From Paraspadella gotoi (Eukaryota; Chaetognatha), in contig CM119263.1 of NCBI GenBank assembly GCA_051294375.1, positions 9,478,432 through 9,542,431 of the forward strand: 64,000 nucleotides of DNA. Reading direction: 5' to 3'. The translations under genes and the position numbers were made by a program. This document shows positions 55,155 to 64,000 of the stretch, piece after piece. Each line of letters begins with the position of its first letter. Position 1 is the stretch's first letter. The notes beneath the pieces were generated by a model. That model was given only the letters and a program-made list of their open reading frames with translations. It had not been told where the DNA came from and did no database searches.

Positions 55155-55302
55155 GATAGTAGAGAGAGAGACTGCCAGCAATAATAAGCGACTCTAATCA
55201 AAGAAAAATATCGATAATTAGACATGAGCCATTCTAAATGATAAAACTGCAGCGACAATGACTTTTATGGCGTCGTGAAGGTGTTACAGTTGTATTGAAA
55301 TG

Positions 55303-55352
<50 letters not shown>

Positions 55353-55674
55353 AAATATCTTTCAGAAGATTCGAGTTTCATTATCTTTCATTTAACAGGC
55401 GGAAAATTTTAATTCAGATGAAATGTGTGACGAAATTTCGTGTCTGAACTATCGCAATAATTTTAAATGTTTTTTCCATTTTTTAATAATTTACTACTCG
55501 GGTCAATGAATTAGATTGCAGAATTGCTTTAGTTTTGACATTATTCCGCCTTACTGTATAATGTATATACGGTCATGCTATCTTTCATTCATTCATTCAT
55601 TTAGTTCATTCATTTAATCATTATATCATTCGCTCTTTTTATGATTGATTCTTTCATTCATAAACCTTCTTCAG

Positions 55675-55761
55675 TGCTGCCCGCGATCCTCATCACTGTT
55701 TTCAACATCTCAATAGGAATCGCCGTCAAAAAAGGAAGTGGCTTCGCCTCTCAGCGCGCGA
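55675..55761 (+). CDS. GPCR-2 exon 6: TM5
   Basis: 87 bp, phase 1 to 1, encoding LPAILITVFNISIGIAVKKG. The acceptor is CTTCTTCAG and the donor GTAATA. Confidence 0.85.
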
Positions 55762-55987
55762 GTAATATAAATGTCAAAAGCATCAAAGAGAAAATAAATA
55801 TAGAACTGCCTCAATTCTAATGTAGCAGAATAATTCGTGGTTCATTTCAAATGAGATTGAGCTCTTCAATCTCGTTTACATATTGTAGCAGTTTAGACCA
55901 TTTCTCATATCTATTGATACAATTTTCATAATAGTCTTATTTTACGGTTTTAGCAATACTTTTAATAGTTTTTTAATAATGATTTAG

Positions 55988-56120
55988 GCGGTCCTGGTTG
56001 CACTCGCAACTCGCTGCCCGTCACCGTCGCAACCAAAAGGTCCTCTTCATGTTAGATGACATCGACGTGTTTCGTCGTCCTCTGTCTCCCCAACGCCATC
56101 CTTCACATCGCCTTCGTCAC
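55988..56120 (+). pseudogene. GPCR-2 exon 7: TM6, frameshifted
   Basis: 133 bp against 136 bp in the inverted copy. Acceptor ATTTAG and donor GTGAGT are intact. One base is missing near 56009 and two near 56057, so the frame from TM5 meets TAG at 56053. After the second indel the frame again encodes a good TM6. Confidence 0.8.
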
Positions 56121-56380
56121 GTGAGTCTCTCGAAAGGGAAACGCCATCGAAATGTCTTGTGATTCACACGGCGTGACATTTTTATTTAAATTCTTTTTTT
56201 TTTAATTCGTTTATCTTTACATTATTTTATTAATTCCTGCCTTCCTGCGGCGGTTGTTTTTATTGTCGTCGTCGTCGTTGTCGTCTTACCGCAATAATTT
56301 TTACACAAGTCTTTTCGTTTCCTCTCCAACTCGCCGATTTTTCCTCCTCCTCCTCCTCCTCCTCACTTCCTTCCCTTCAG

Positions 56381-56744
56381 CGTGAACAAGGGCGTGCCAC
56401 GCCTCCTCTTCCGCTTCCGTCAAACGGCGCACCTCATGTCCAAACTCAACAACTCCGTCAACTTTTTCGTCTACGTGCTCAGCTCCTCGGATTTTCGAAC
56501 GGAATTTTTCCGCAGTTTCCGTTTCTCGCCGACAGAGGGCGGGAGAGAGGAGAGGAAGGCGTGCCTGGCGAGAAAGGCCCAGGGGGACGGGCGCCCTTCC
56601 CATCGCCCCCACCGCCTTCCCCCTCATCTCCCCGTCCCCCTGGGCCTTTCTCGCCAGGCACGCCTTCCTCTCCTCTCTCCCGCCCTCTGTCGGCGAGGAA
56701 ACGGAAACTGCGGAAAAATTCCGTTCGAAAATCCGAGGAGCTGA
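56381..56744 (+). CDS. GPCR-2 exon 8: TM7 and C tail
   Basis: 364 bp with stop. It encodes HLMSKLNNSVNFFVYVLSSS then DFRTEFFRSFRF. After about codon 48 it crosses the palindrome centre (56592-56630) and continues on the antisense of the inverted copy, ending CGKIPFENPRS. The acceptor is CCCTTCAG. Confidence 0.8.
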
Positions 56745-56842
56745 GGACGTAGACGAAAAAGTTGACGGAGTTGTTGAGTTTGGACATGAGGTGCGCCGTT
56801 TGACGGAAGCGGAAGAGGAGGCGTGACACGCCCTTGTTCACG
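56479..56842 (-). CDS. GPCR-3 TM7 exon and C tail
   Basis: 364 bp with stop, mirror of 56381-56744. It has the same TM7 (NNSVNFFVYVLSSSDF). One extra C after FRF puts the tail in a Gly-rich frame (GPGGRGDEGEGGGG), yet it ends at the mirror stop with the same CGKIPFENPRS. Confidence 0.72.
56592..56630. other. Palindrome spacer
   Basis: A 39-bp C-rich spacer separates the arms aggcccagggggacggg (ending 56591) and its reverse complement (starting 56631). Confidence 0.9.
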
Positions 56843-57103
56843 CTGAAGGGAAGGAAGTGAGGAGGAGGAGGAGGAGGAGGAGAAAAAATCGGCGATTGGA
56901 GAGGAAACGAAAAGACTTGTGTAAAAATTATTGCGGTAAGACGACAACGACGACGACGACAATAAAAACAACCGCCGCAGGAAGGCAGGGATTAATAAAA
57001 TAATGTAAAGATAAACGAATAAAAAAAAAAAAATTAAAATAAAAATGTCACGCCGTGTGAATCACAAGACGTTTCGATGGCGTTTCCCTTTCGAGAGACT
57101 CAC

Positions 57104-57239
57104 GTGACGAAGGCGATGTGAAGGATGGCGTTGGGAGAGAGAGAGACGACGAAACACGTCGATGTCATTCCTAACATGAAGAGGACCTTTTGGTTGCGAC
57201 GGTGACGGGCAGCGAGTTGCGAGTTGCAACCAGGACCGC
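57104..57239 (-). CDS. GPCR-3 TM6 exon
   Basis: 136 bp, phase 1 to 2, open throughout: QLAARHRRNQKVLFMLGMTS then FVVSLSPNAILHIAFVT. A CT-rich change turns LCLPN of the left copy into SLSPN. The acceptor is ATTTAG and the donor GTGAGT. Confidence 0.75.
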
Positions 57240-57463
57240 CTAAATCATTATTAAAACCTATTAAAAGTATTGCTAAACCGTAAATAAGACTATTATGAAA
57301 TTGTATCAATAGATATGAGAAAATGGTCTATAACTGCCACAATATGTAAACGAGATGAAGAGCTCAATCTCATTTGAAATGAACCACGAATTATTCTGCT
57401 ACATTAGAAATTGAGGCAGTCTATATTTATTTTCTCTTTGATGCTTTTGACATTTATATTTAC

Positions 57464-57558
57464 TCGCGCGCTGAGAGGCGAAGCCACTTCCTTTTTGACG
57501 GCGATTCCTATTGAGATGTTGAAAACAGTGATGAGGATCGCGGGCAGCACAAGAACGT
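57464..57558 (-). pseudogene. GPCR-3 TM5 exon
   Basis: Copy of 55675-55761. The acceptor CAG of the left copy is replaced by TTG here. An AAG nine bases upstream would keep frame and add three codons. One A is missing from the run after GIAVK, so the exon leaves in a phase that does not fit the TM6 exon. Confidence 0.65.
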
Positions 57559-57777
57559 CTTGAATGAAAGAATCAATCATAAAAAGAGCGAATGATATAA
57601 TGATTCAATGAATGAACTAAATGATGAATGAATGAATGAAAGATAGCATGACCGTATATACATTATACAGTAAGGCGAATAAAGTCAAAACTAAAGCAAT
57701 TCTGCAATCTAATTCATTGACCCGAGTAGTAAATATTAAAAAAAATCTTAAAAGCATAAGGAATTCGAGCCCTACTT

Positions 57778-57995
57778 TTGATGATAACCAAATATTGATG
57801 CGATGATAACCAAATATTGATGCGATAGATACCAATAATTGACTGCGACGATGATAATACAAATAACTGCATTGTGATTGATAATCAATTGATTGATGCG
57901 ATGATAGTCATTCATGATGTGATGATAATCATTCATGATATTGATGATAATCATTCATTGCATGCGATGATAGTCATTCAATTGACGCTGATGCA
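57778..57995 (+). repeat. Degenerate 20-25 bp tandem array
   Basis: Repeated gatgataaccaaatattgat and gatgataatcattcatgat units next to the junction of the right-arm insertion. Confidence 0.7.
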
Positions 57996-59069
57996 GTCAT
58001 TCATCGTAAATAAAACAAACCAAATGCCGTGCATATGAATGAAAGAGAGACGAGAGAGAGAGACGAGAGAGAGAGAGAGAAAGAGTGAGAGAAGGCTGTC
58101 AGTTTCACTCTCGTTTATATAAAGTATAATCAGAAGCTGGACCGCCCTGCCAGAGCTGAAGACTCGTTTTTCGACGTATCTGAGTAGGGACGAACCTCTT
58201 TTCCTTTCCTTTGAATGAAAATTTTACGATTGTTCTTTTTTTTAAGAAAGGAAACCAGACCGAGGTCAAATTCATATTTCGCCATATTTAACTAATTTAT
58301 AAATATATTTATCCCAACTCAAATAATTATATTTTAAAGCAAAAGAATAAAAATGCATAAATATTACTACAGGCTCACAAACAAAATTTACCATTTAATT
58401 CGAAATTATTGTAAAGTATGGTTTCTGCAAAGTTTCTGACATATCTCTCTTCTCACTCCTATTTTATATATAATTTGCCAATAGTGGGCCGACCGGTCCA
58501 AAAGGTTACGTAATAACAAAAACAAAAAAAATTTTTTTGTTAGAAAAGTTATATATGTAATTAAATTAATCCCGCGCAAATTGCCGGACATTAGCAGCTA
58601 TATGTACAGCAGCAAGCTGATGTACATGTGACATTGGCCTGCCATTATAAGTTATTTTTCCTTTTTTCTAAAAGGAATCCAATGAAAATCTCGGATGTTA
58701 AATTTGGGGATTTTGTATTAGAGAAGAAAAAAAAATAAAATGGCGATAATTAAAAGTTTTTAGAAGGAAAAAAAATAATAAGAAAATTTTTCAAAAAACG
58801 AGACGGTCGCTAACATAGAGAGAGAGACACGAGGGAGGACTGAGAGACTGAGAGAACGAGAATCACGTTTAGCTAGTTTTGAAAAAAAAAAAAAAAAAAA
58901 AAAAGTGAACCCTAAAAAATTTTTTTTTGTAAAAAAAAAAAAGGAATGAGAGAGAGAGAGATAGTAGAGAGAGCCGGAACTCGTTTACTCGATTCTCGCG
59001 CAGTCTGACGAGGTTAAAAAAAAGCCGTTTTTGACTAAAAATTATTTTTGCTACAAAAAAAAAGATGAT

Positions 59070-59100
<31 letters not shown>

Positions 59101-60760
59101 TTCAGAGGAGGGAAAGAAAGGGGAAAACGAGAGAAGATAGACTAGAGAGAGAGAGAGAGAGAGAGAGAGTCCAGAGAAGCTCCGGGAAACACGTGTTTAA
59201 ACTCGTTTACAACTTCGTGAAATTAAATTTTTTTTTTGTTTTAAAAAAAAAAAAGAAGAGAAGAAGTGGGACGGAGAGAGAGAGAGAGAGAGAAACGAGC
59301 GCAGAGGGACTCTCAGAGGAAGATCCTTGCTCGTTACCCGTCTTAATGCCACCTGTCTACAATGTGGAATGAAACCCTTCCGCTGCTCATCATATTCCCT
59401 GAACATCTTCGGAAAGCAGAGAGAGAGGAGGAGAGAGAGTGAGAGAGCAGAAAAGTTTTTTTTTTTTTCCCGGCCAAAACGAAGACTATACGCAATATTA
59501 GGCTGGGCCGTCACTCTCTTAGTTTATTTATCGGCCCGTGATCTGGTCTCAAGTTTCGATTTTTTTTTTATACAACCGTAACGCGTTATAGGTCATGTTC
59601 CTCGACCATTGTTTACTACCGTTTGCCCCGCAACTGAGGCCCTACGTCCGGGCGGAACGAGCCCGAAAATCCAGGTGAGAACGTTGATTTTGTGAAGTTA
59701 GTTAAATTCTTCACATTTTCTCAAAAAAATCCCACAGAAAATCTCAGATGTATTATATAATTATATATAATAAAAAAGGAAAGCGCGGAAATAAGGCCGG
59801 ATACATAAAAGTATTTAGAAGGAAAGAAAATAATAAGAAATTTCAAAAAAACGGTGATTGGTTTTTTAAAACAAAGATGAATAATTTTTTTTTGATCTAA
59901 AAAAAAAAAGAGAGAGAGAGAGAGAGAGAGGAAGAGAAGAGAGAGAGAGAGAGAGACGGAGGGATAGGACGGGAAGGGAAGAGAGAGAGAGCGCCTGAAC
60001 TTTCGTTTTTTTTAAAACGATTCAAGAAAAGCCAGCGCCTGATCAAATATATATGTTTTTAGAAAAGAAAAAAATAATCAGAATTTTTCAAAAACCGAAC
60101 GATCACGCAAGAGATCGCACAACAAAAGAGAGAACAGAAAGAGAACTGAACTCGTTAAACATTTCAGAAAAGGCAGCGTCTAAAAAAAATATATATAAAT
60201 TAAAAAATAAATAAAAGAAAGGGCAAAAAAATGTTTACAATGGTTTACAATGAAACTTTGTTCCAATTTTTTTCCAATCGCAGCTTGTAAAAGATTTTAT
60301 TTTATTTGTTATTTTTAAAATAAGATATAGCCTTCTCATTAAAAAAATCCTTTGAGTTTCCATTTTTATTAGCAAATTTCAAATAAAAATTTTTTGAATT
60401 TCAATCTTCCCAATATTAAAGTGAAGAAATTGGAGAGAAAAGAAGAATTTAGTAAATTATCTCCACTAATTTATACTGCAATATGTAAAATTAGCTTAAA
60501 GCATTTCTATATACTAATTTGGATATTTTATAATGAGTCTATAATCCATTTGCATATTGCAGCGTAAATCCATAAGAAGTGGAAATTCAAACAAAAAATA
60601 CTTAATATCAAATGTTATGAAATTATCACAGCTATTTTCAGATGAAAAGCCATATCTAATTTTTAACTACTTATGATCGCACACTTTTTAACCTAAAACT
60701 TTATTCATAATTCATAATAATTTTTATTTTTTAAAAAAAAAACGGTAAGTCACAGCCAAC

Positions 60761-60848
60761 CTATTAAAAGCGTTAGCTAGTTTTTTTATATATGAAAACA
60801 GCGTGACCACGACGACCGACGGAACGACGAGCGTCACAAAGAAGCAAC
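60761..60848 (-). CDS. Extra GPCR TM5-type exon inside the right-arm insertion
   Basis: Acceptor ATTGTTTTAG, phase 1 entry as in the other TM5 exons. It encodes CFFVTLVVPSVVVVTLFSYI then KKLANAFN, a helix with the TM5 proline and a basic end. It is unlike the TM5 exon at 57464-57558 and has no counterpart in the left arm. The donor (GTTGGC) is a guess. Confidence 0.55.
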
Positions 60849-61055
60849 CTAAAACAATTATTAGGAGCCTGACCGGCTTTTCGCCGTGTTCCAAGGCTCG
60901 ATTAAAAATTGGAAAAAACATTTAAAATTATTTGCGATAGTTCAGACACGAAATTTCTGTCAACACATTTTTCAGTCTGAATTTAAAATTTTTCCGCCTG
61001 TTTAAATGAAAGATAATTGAAAACTCGAATCTTCTGAAAGATTATTTTACCTTCT

Positions 61056-61097
<42 letters not shown>

Positions 61098-61260
61098 ATT
61101 TCATTTCAATACAAACTGTAAACACCTTCACGACGCCATAAAGTCTTGTCGCTGCAGTTTTATCATTTAGAATGGCTCTGTTCTAAATTATTCGATAATT
61201 TTTCTTTGATTAGAGTCGCTATATTATTTGCCTGGCAGTCTCTCTCTCTCTACTCTCTCT

Positions 61261-61313
<53 letters not shown>

Positions 61314-62705
61314 ATTCTATAAGGCCAGGGTGATCACTCAACCTAAAATTGTAGAAATTCTTAACTTACGTATCTTAATCATTTCTCACATTCTTGTTAA
61401 GAGGCTTTCTATTAAAAAATAACTGAACTTTTAAAAATCTATCTAAAAAAATGTTCTTAAAAAATTTTAAACAAAAATTTTTCTTTCGGTTAAAACTAGA
61501 ATTTTCAAGAGAAAAATAATTTTTTTAAAATGTAAGCCTAATTTCTACAATCAAATTTTTTAACTTAAAACTGATCTTTACAGTAAGCTCAATTTCTACT
61601 TCCATAATTAATTTCTTCTTTTGGTACAAGTACTATACTTTGCGAGTTTGTACACTAATAATTCTAAAAATAAACTACTGTGTTAACATATTTCCAGATG
61701 GTTTTATGCTTTTATGAGTTTTTATGAGTTTGAAAAAAACTTATAGAATTATTTCAATTCGACTTTTTACTTTATGTTAAATATTTTATAATCATAAATT
61801 AGTTGCCTTATTTTATAGGGAATCTCTTGAATTAAAAAATCAGAATCTGAATTTAAAAAAATAAAAACAGTAAGCCATTTTTTTAAGATATTCGGCGGTT
61901 GAAACAAAACTCCATCATCACGATCCCCGTGCTGTGTATGTTGTGTGTGAATCTTTGCCAAAGTAATGGAGTCAAGAATTTTACTTTTTGACCGAAGTTG
62001 TGAATAGTTAAAAAAATTGAAAGATGTTGCAGCTCAAACCGTTTTGCGACTACTCTGAAAGAAAAAAAATATCTTGGGCAAGAAAGCGAAGGTGGGGGAG
62101 ATTCTATGATTAAGCCGTTTTTTTGGAAAAAAAAAAATGTTTTTCGTTTCAAAGATCATCAAGAAATTATCCCAAAAAAATTTGATGAAAATAATCAAAA
62201 TTGCTAATGAAGGGAAAGCAAATTTTTTTGAAAATATCTTTTTCATAGAATTGGGAGTTTCGTGACCTAAAAGTAATTTCTTGGCCAAATTTCAATGGAG
62301 AAACCGCCTTACCGTTTTGGGCTTGCAACTCTCTCAAATAGGTTCTTTTATTTTTTATATAGTACAAAAAAAAATCCGAAAAAACGATGACGCCTTTGAA
62401 AAAATAGTAAAGTGAATACATTTTCGGAATCGTCAGGAGCTCTCCTTTCGAAATCCGAGCTCGGTTTTAGCCAATTATATTTGAATCGATCGTGAATCCC
62501 GGACCTTAATAGTTAATGATAGAATTGACAGCTGTTGCTTGAATTGTCTACATCTCTCCTTGCGTTTTTTTTTTATTTTTTTTTTTATTTATCTTTTTTT
62601 TTTTGTCTTGACTAAAAGCGTCAAGGCCGTAGTATTCCGTTAAATTAATTAATTAATTCATTTCTCACTCGTTATCTTCTTCAATCTCTCTCTCTCTCTT
62701 TCTCT

Positions 62706-62745
<40 letters not shown>

Positions 62746-62763
62746 TTTCACGGTCTTTCTCAC

Positions 62764-62860
62764 CCGTGATCTCCAACGATTTCCAGCAAAAGTTTTGAAC
62801 GATGGAATTTCCGAAAAACCGTCATTGTTCCCTCCCATACAAATGTTTCGGGTTGCAGAC
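62764..62860 (-). pseudogene. GPCR-3 ECL2 exon, frameshifted
   Basis: Homologous to 54767-54851 but 12 bases longer through several small insertions. It starts VCNP and then meets TGA at 62822-62824. The GTGAG splice signals at both ends are kept. Confidence 0.75.
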
Positions 62861-64000
62861 CTCACGAAAATTGTTTTTTACATTATATTAAATGTTATAA
62901 TTATTTTTTCATTAAAAATATTTTTTTATCAAAAATACTAATAGTAATAGAAATATAAATTTGCATTTTGCATTTAAAAGATAAAAAGTCCAGAAAATCA
63001 TTTTTTCCCAGCAAGGCATGCATACTAAGGCGTAGTAAAATTTCTAAATTAACTTTAATTTAAAATTCTAAAAGTTGAGGGGAACGAACAACATTATACT
63101 AATGACATTTAATGTAATAAAAAAAATTTTAATAATAAATTTACAATTTAAGCAGGTAGGCCATATTTTATAACTAGCTACTAAAACCAATAAATTGTTA
63201 AAATTTCCAAAACTGTTTTTTTTCTAAAGATTTTTTTGAATTTTTGGTCATTCGTTCATAAAAAGTTGATTAAAAAGAAAATATAACTACTTTTTTGAAA
63301 AGTTCACTTCATTAAGTGGGCCGTCAAAAATTAGAAAAAGATATTTTTAAAGCTGGAAAACAACTTTTATATATTAAAATATAGTTTTTTTAATTTTTTA
63401 ACCACTTTAATTGAAAGAATTTTTTAAAATGAAATTTATATTTTTCCTTTTATCAACTTTTGACGAGGAATCAAATCTTGCCAATTAAAAATTTAAGAAA
63501 AAGCCTATTTTTGAAAATTTTCGATTTTATAAGGATAGGTACTATATATAAATATAAGCCCACTGCGGAAAATTAAAAAACATTAAAATCTAAAATGAAA
63601 TTTTTACAAATTTAATGTTCACTGATGGTTATGTTGTTCAAATGACTTTGTTAGAATTTTTGTATGTCACTTCACTACGCCTTTAATGCATTACATACCC
63701 GCGCCGAGCTGTCTGACGAAGCGAGAATTCATTACTTTTAGGAAAGTAATTGTCCCTCAAATGCTCAAATATGATCAACGTTCTTTTTTTTTGCCTGAAA
63801 CTAAGCGATTCAGAAACAAACTTACACAGCCGATTAAAAAAAAAAAATAAATTTAAAATTGACGTTTTACGCGCCTCAGAAAACAAACACGTTAAAGGTC
63901 TTCTGTCCGCAGATGTAAAAAAAAAAAATGGGGACAAAAATTAAAAACTCGAAAATTATTTTTAAATTAAGTATTTAATTGTCATCACCGTTCAATGAAA

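Larger units (their letters stand above)
54325..56591 (+). repeat. Left arm of large inverted repeat
   Basis: Matches the reverse complement of 56631-64000 in order: the segment near 54.33-54.60 kb matches 63.7-64.0 kb, exon 54767-54851 matches 62764-62860, 55.18-55.46 kb matches 60.9-61.25 kb, and 55.49-56.59 kb matches 56.63-57.74 kb. The inner 1.1 kb looks about 95% or more identical by eye; the outer parts are more diverged. The left limit is unknown because the partner leaves the window. Confidence 0.9.
49422..56744 (+). pseudogene. GPCR-2: rhodopsin-class receptor, frame broken in TM6 exon
   Basis: Paralogue of GPCR-1, eight exons (40, 164, 176, 94, 85, 87, 133 and 364 bp). The N terminus has NST and NLT sites. 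TM1-TM2 share one exon, TM3 ends in D-R-F, ECL2 has VCNPNIC, TM6 reads VVLCLPNAILHIAF and TM7 has NNSVNFFVYVLSSSDF. In the TM6 exon one base and then two bases are missing relative to the inverted copy, so frame carried from TM5 stops at TAG 56053-56055. This is either a decayed gene or a consensus error; all other exons are open. The C-terminal tail reads through the palindrome centre into the antisense of the partner gene. Confidence 0.75.
57746..60900. other. Main insertion in the right arm
   Basis: Absent from the left arm. It begins with a degenerate GATGATAA/TCATTCA tandem array (57.78-57.99 kb), then GA tracts and at least three related segments (near 58.75, 59.81 and 60.05 kb) sharing ttagaaggaaa...aataataagaa, then the extra TM5-type exon at its far end. 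Confidence 0.6.
56479..62860 (-). pseudogene. GPCR-3: inverted copy of GPCR-2 C-terminal half (partial, disrupted)
   Basis: Minus-strand homologues of GPCR-2 exons occur in order: ECL2 exon (62764-62860, frameshifted with TGA at 62822-62824), an extra TM5-type exon (60761-60848), TM5 (57464-57558, one A fewer), TM6 (57104-57239, open) and TM7 (56479-56842, open). TM1-TM4 would lie right of the window. Most differences from GPCR-2 are one-base changes in homopolymer runs, so sequence error must be excluded before calling it dead. Confidence 0.72.
56631..64000 (-). repeat. Right arm of large inverted repeat, expanded by insertions
   Basis: Inverted copy of the left arm, about 7.4 kb against 2.3 kb. 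The main insertions relative to the left arm are about 57.75-60.90 kb, about 61.3-62.5 kb and about 63.0-63.68 kb. It continues beyond the right edge. Confidence 0.85.

Noticed and set aside
56301-56627. Minus-strand frame over the left TM7 exon
   Set aside because: Antisense of the GPCR-2 TM7 exon created by the palindrome; only the mirror copy 56479-56842 is in the receptor frame.
59590-59674. Plus-strand exon-like segment with a GTGAGA donor inside the right-arm insertion
   Set aside because: Two frames are open, neither matches a family, and it is antisense to the GPCR-3 direction; too little to call.

Overview
The window is animal nuclear DNA. Small exons with GT-AG introns sit in AT-rich, microsatellite-rich sequence, and the recognisable products are an axonemal dynein heavy chain, a DEG/ENaC-type sodium channel and neuropeptide-type GPCRs. 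A ciliated invertebrate (bilaterian, probably a worm-like lineage) fits, but I cannot name the species. The assembly has N runs at 13543-13552, 31102-31564, 34065-34074 and 39984-40284.

Left part, minus strand (563-29490): twenty-one consecutive exons of a DNAH5/DNAH8-class axonemal dynein heavy chain, about 917 codons from the end of AAA2 through AAA3, AAA4 and the first stalk helix into the microtubule-binding domain. All 20 exon junctions agree in phase. The 3' end runs off the left edge. No exon for the N-terminal half is visible to the right of 29490. One dynein intron (13079-18426) contains a complete seven-exon DEG/ENaC channel gene on the same strand (13897-16690, 468 aa). Another dynein intron contains a tRNA-Met(CAT) gene on the plus strand with a 15-nt intron (9797-9884). 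One dynein intron uses a GC-AG donor.

Middle (29.5-37.3 kb): mostly non-coding, with long GA/CT tracts, two N gaps and a few weakly supported plus-strand exons that may be 5' exons of the next gene.

Right part, plus strand: two related rhodopsin-class GPCR genes with matching intron phases. GPCR-1 (37350-46597) is intact, with ten exons, 496 aa and a long Gln-rich third intracellular loop. GPCR-2 (49422-56744) has eight exons, with a frameshift and stop in its TM6 exon.

From about 54.3 kb to the right edge the sequence is a large inverted repeat centred on 56611. The right arm carries a minus-strand copy of the C-terminal half of GPCR-2, enlarged by insertions that include a second, different TM5 exon. 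The two GPCRs are therefore tail to tail, and their C-terminal tails overlap across the palindrome centre. The arms look almost identical near the centre and more diverged outward, and each arm carries different frame-breaking indels. The arrangement could be a real inverted duplication or partly an assembly product.

Repeats include a dispersed 200-300 bp family (three long copies plus fragments), a MITE-like element with about 69-bp inverted ends, several near-perfect hairpins, an 84-bp minisatellite and very many (GA)n/(CT)n tracts, several of which lie directly against splice sites.
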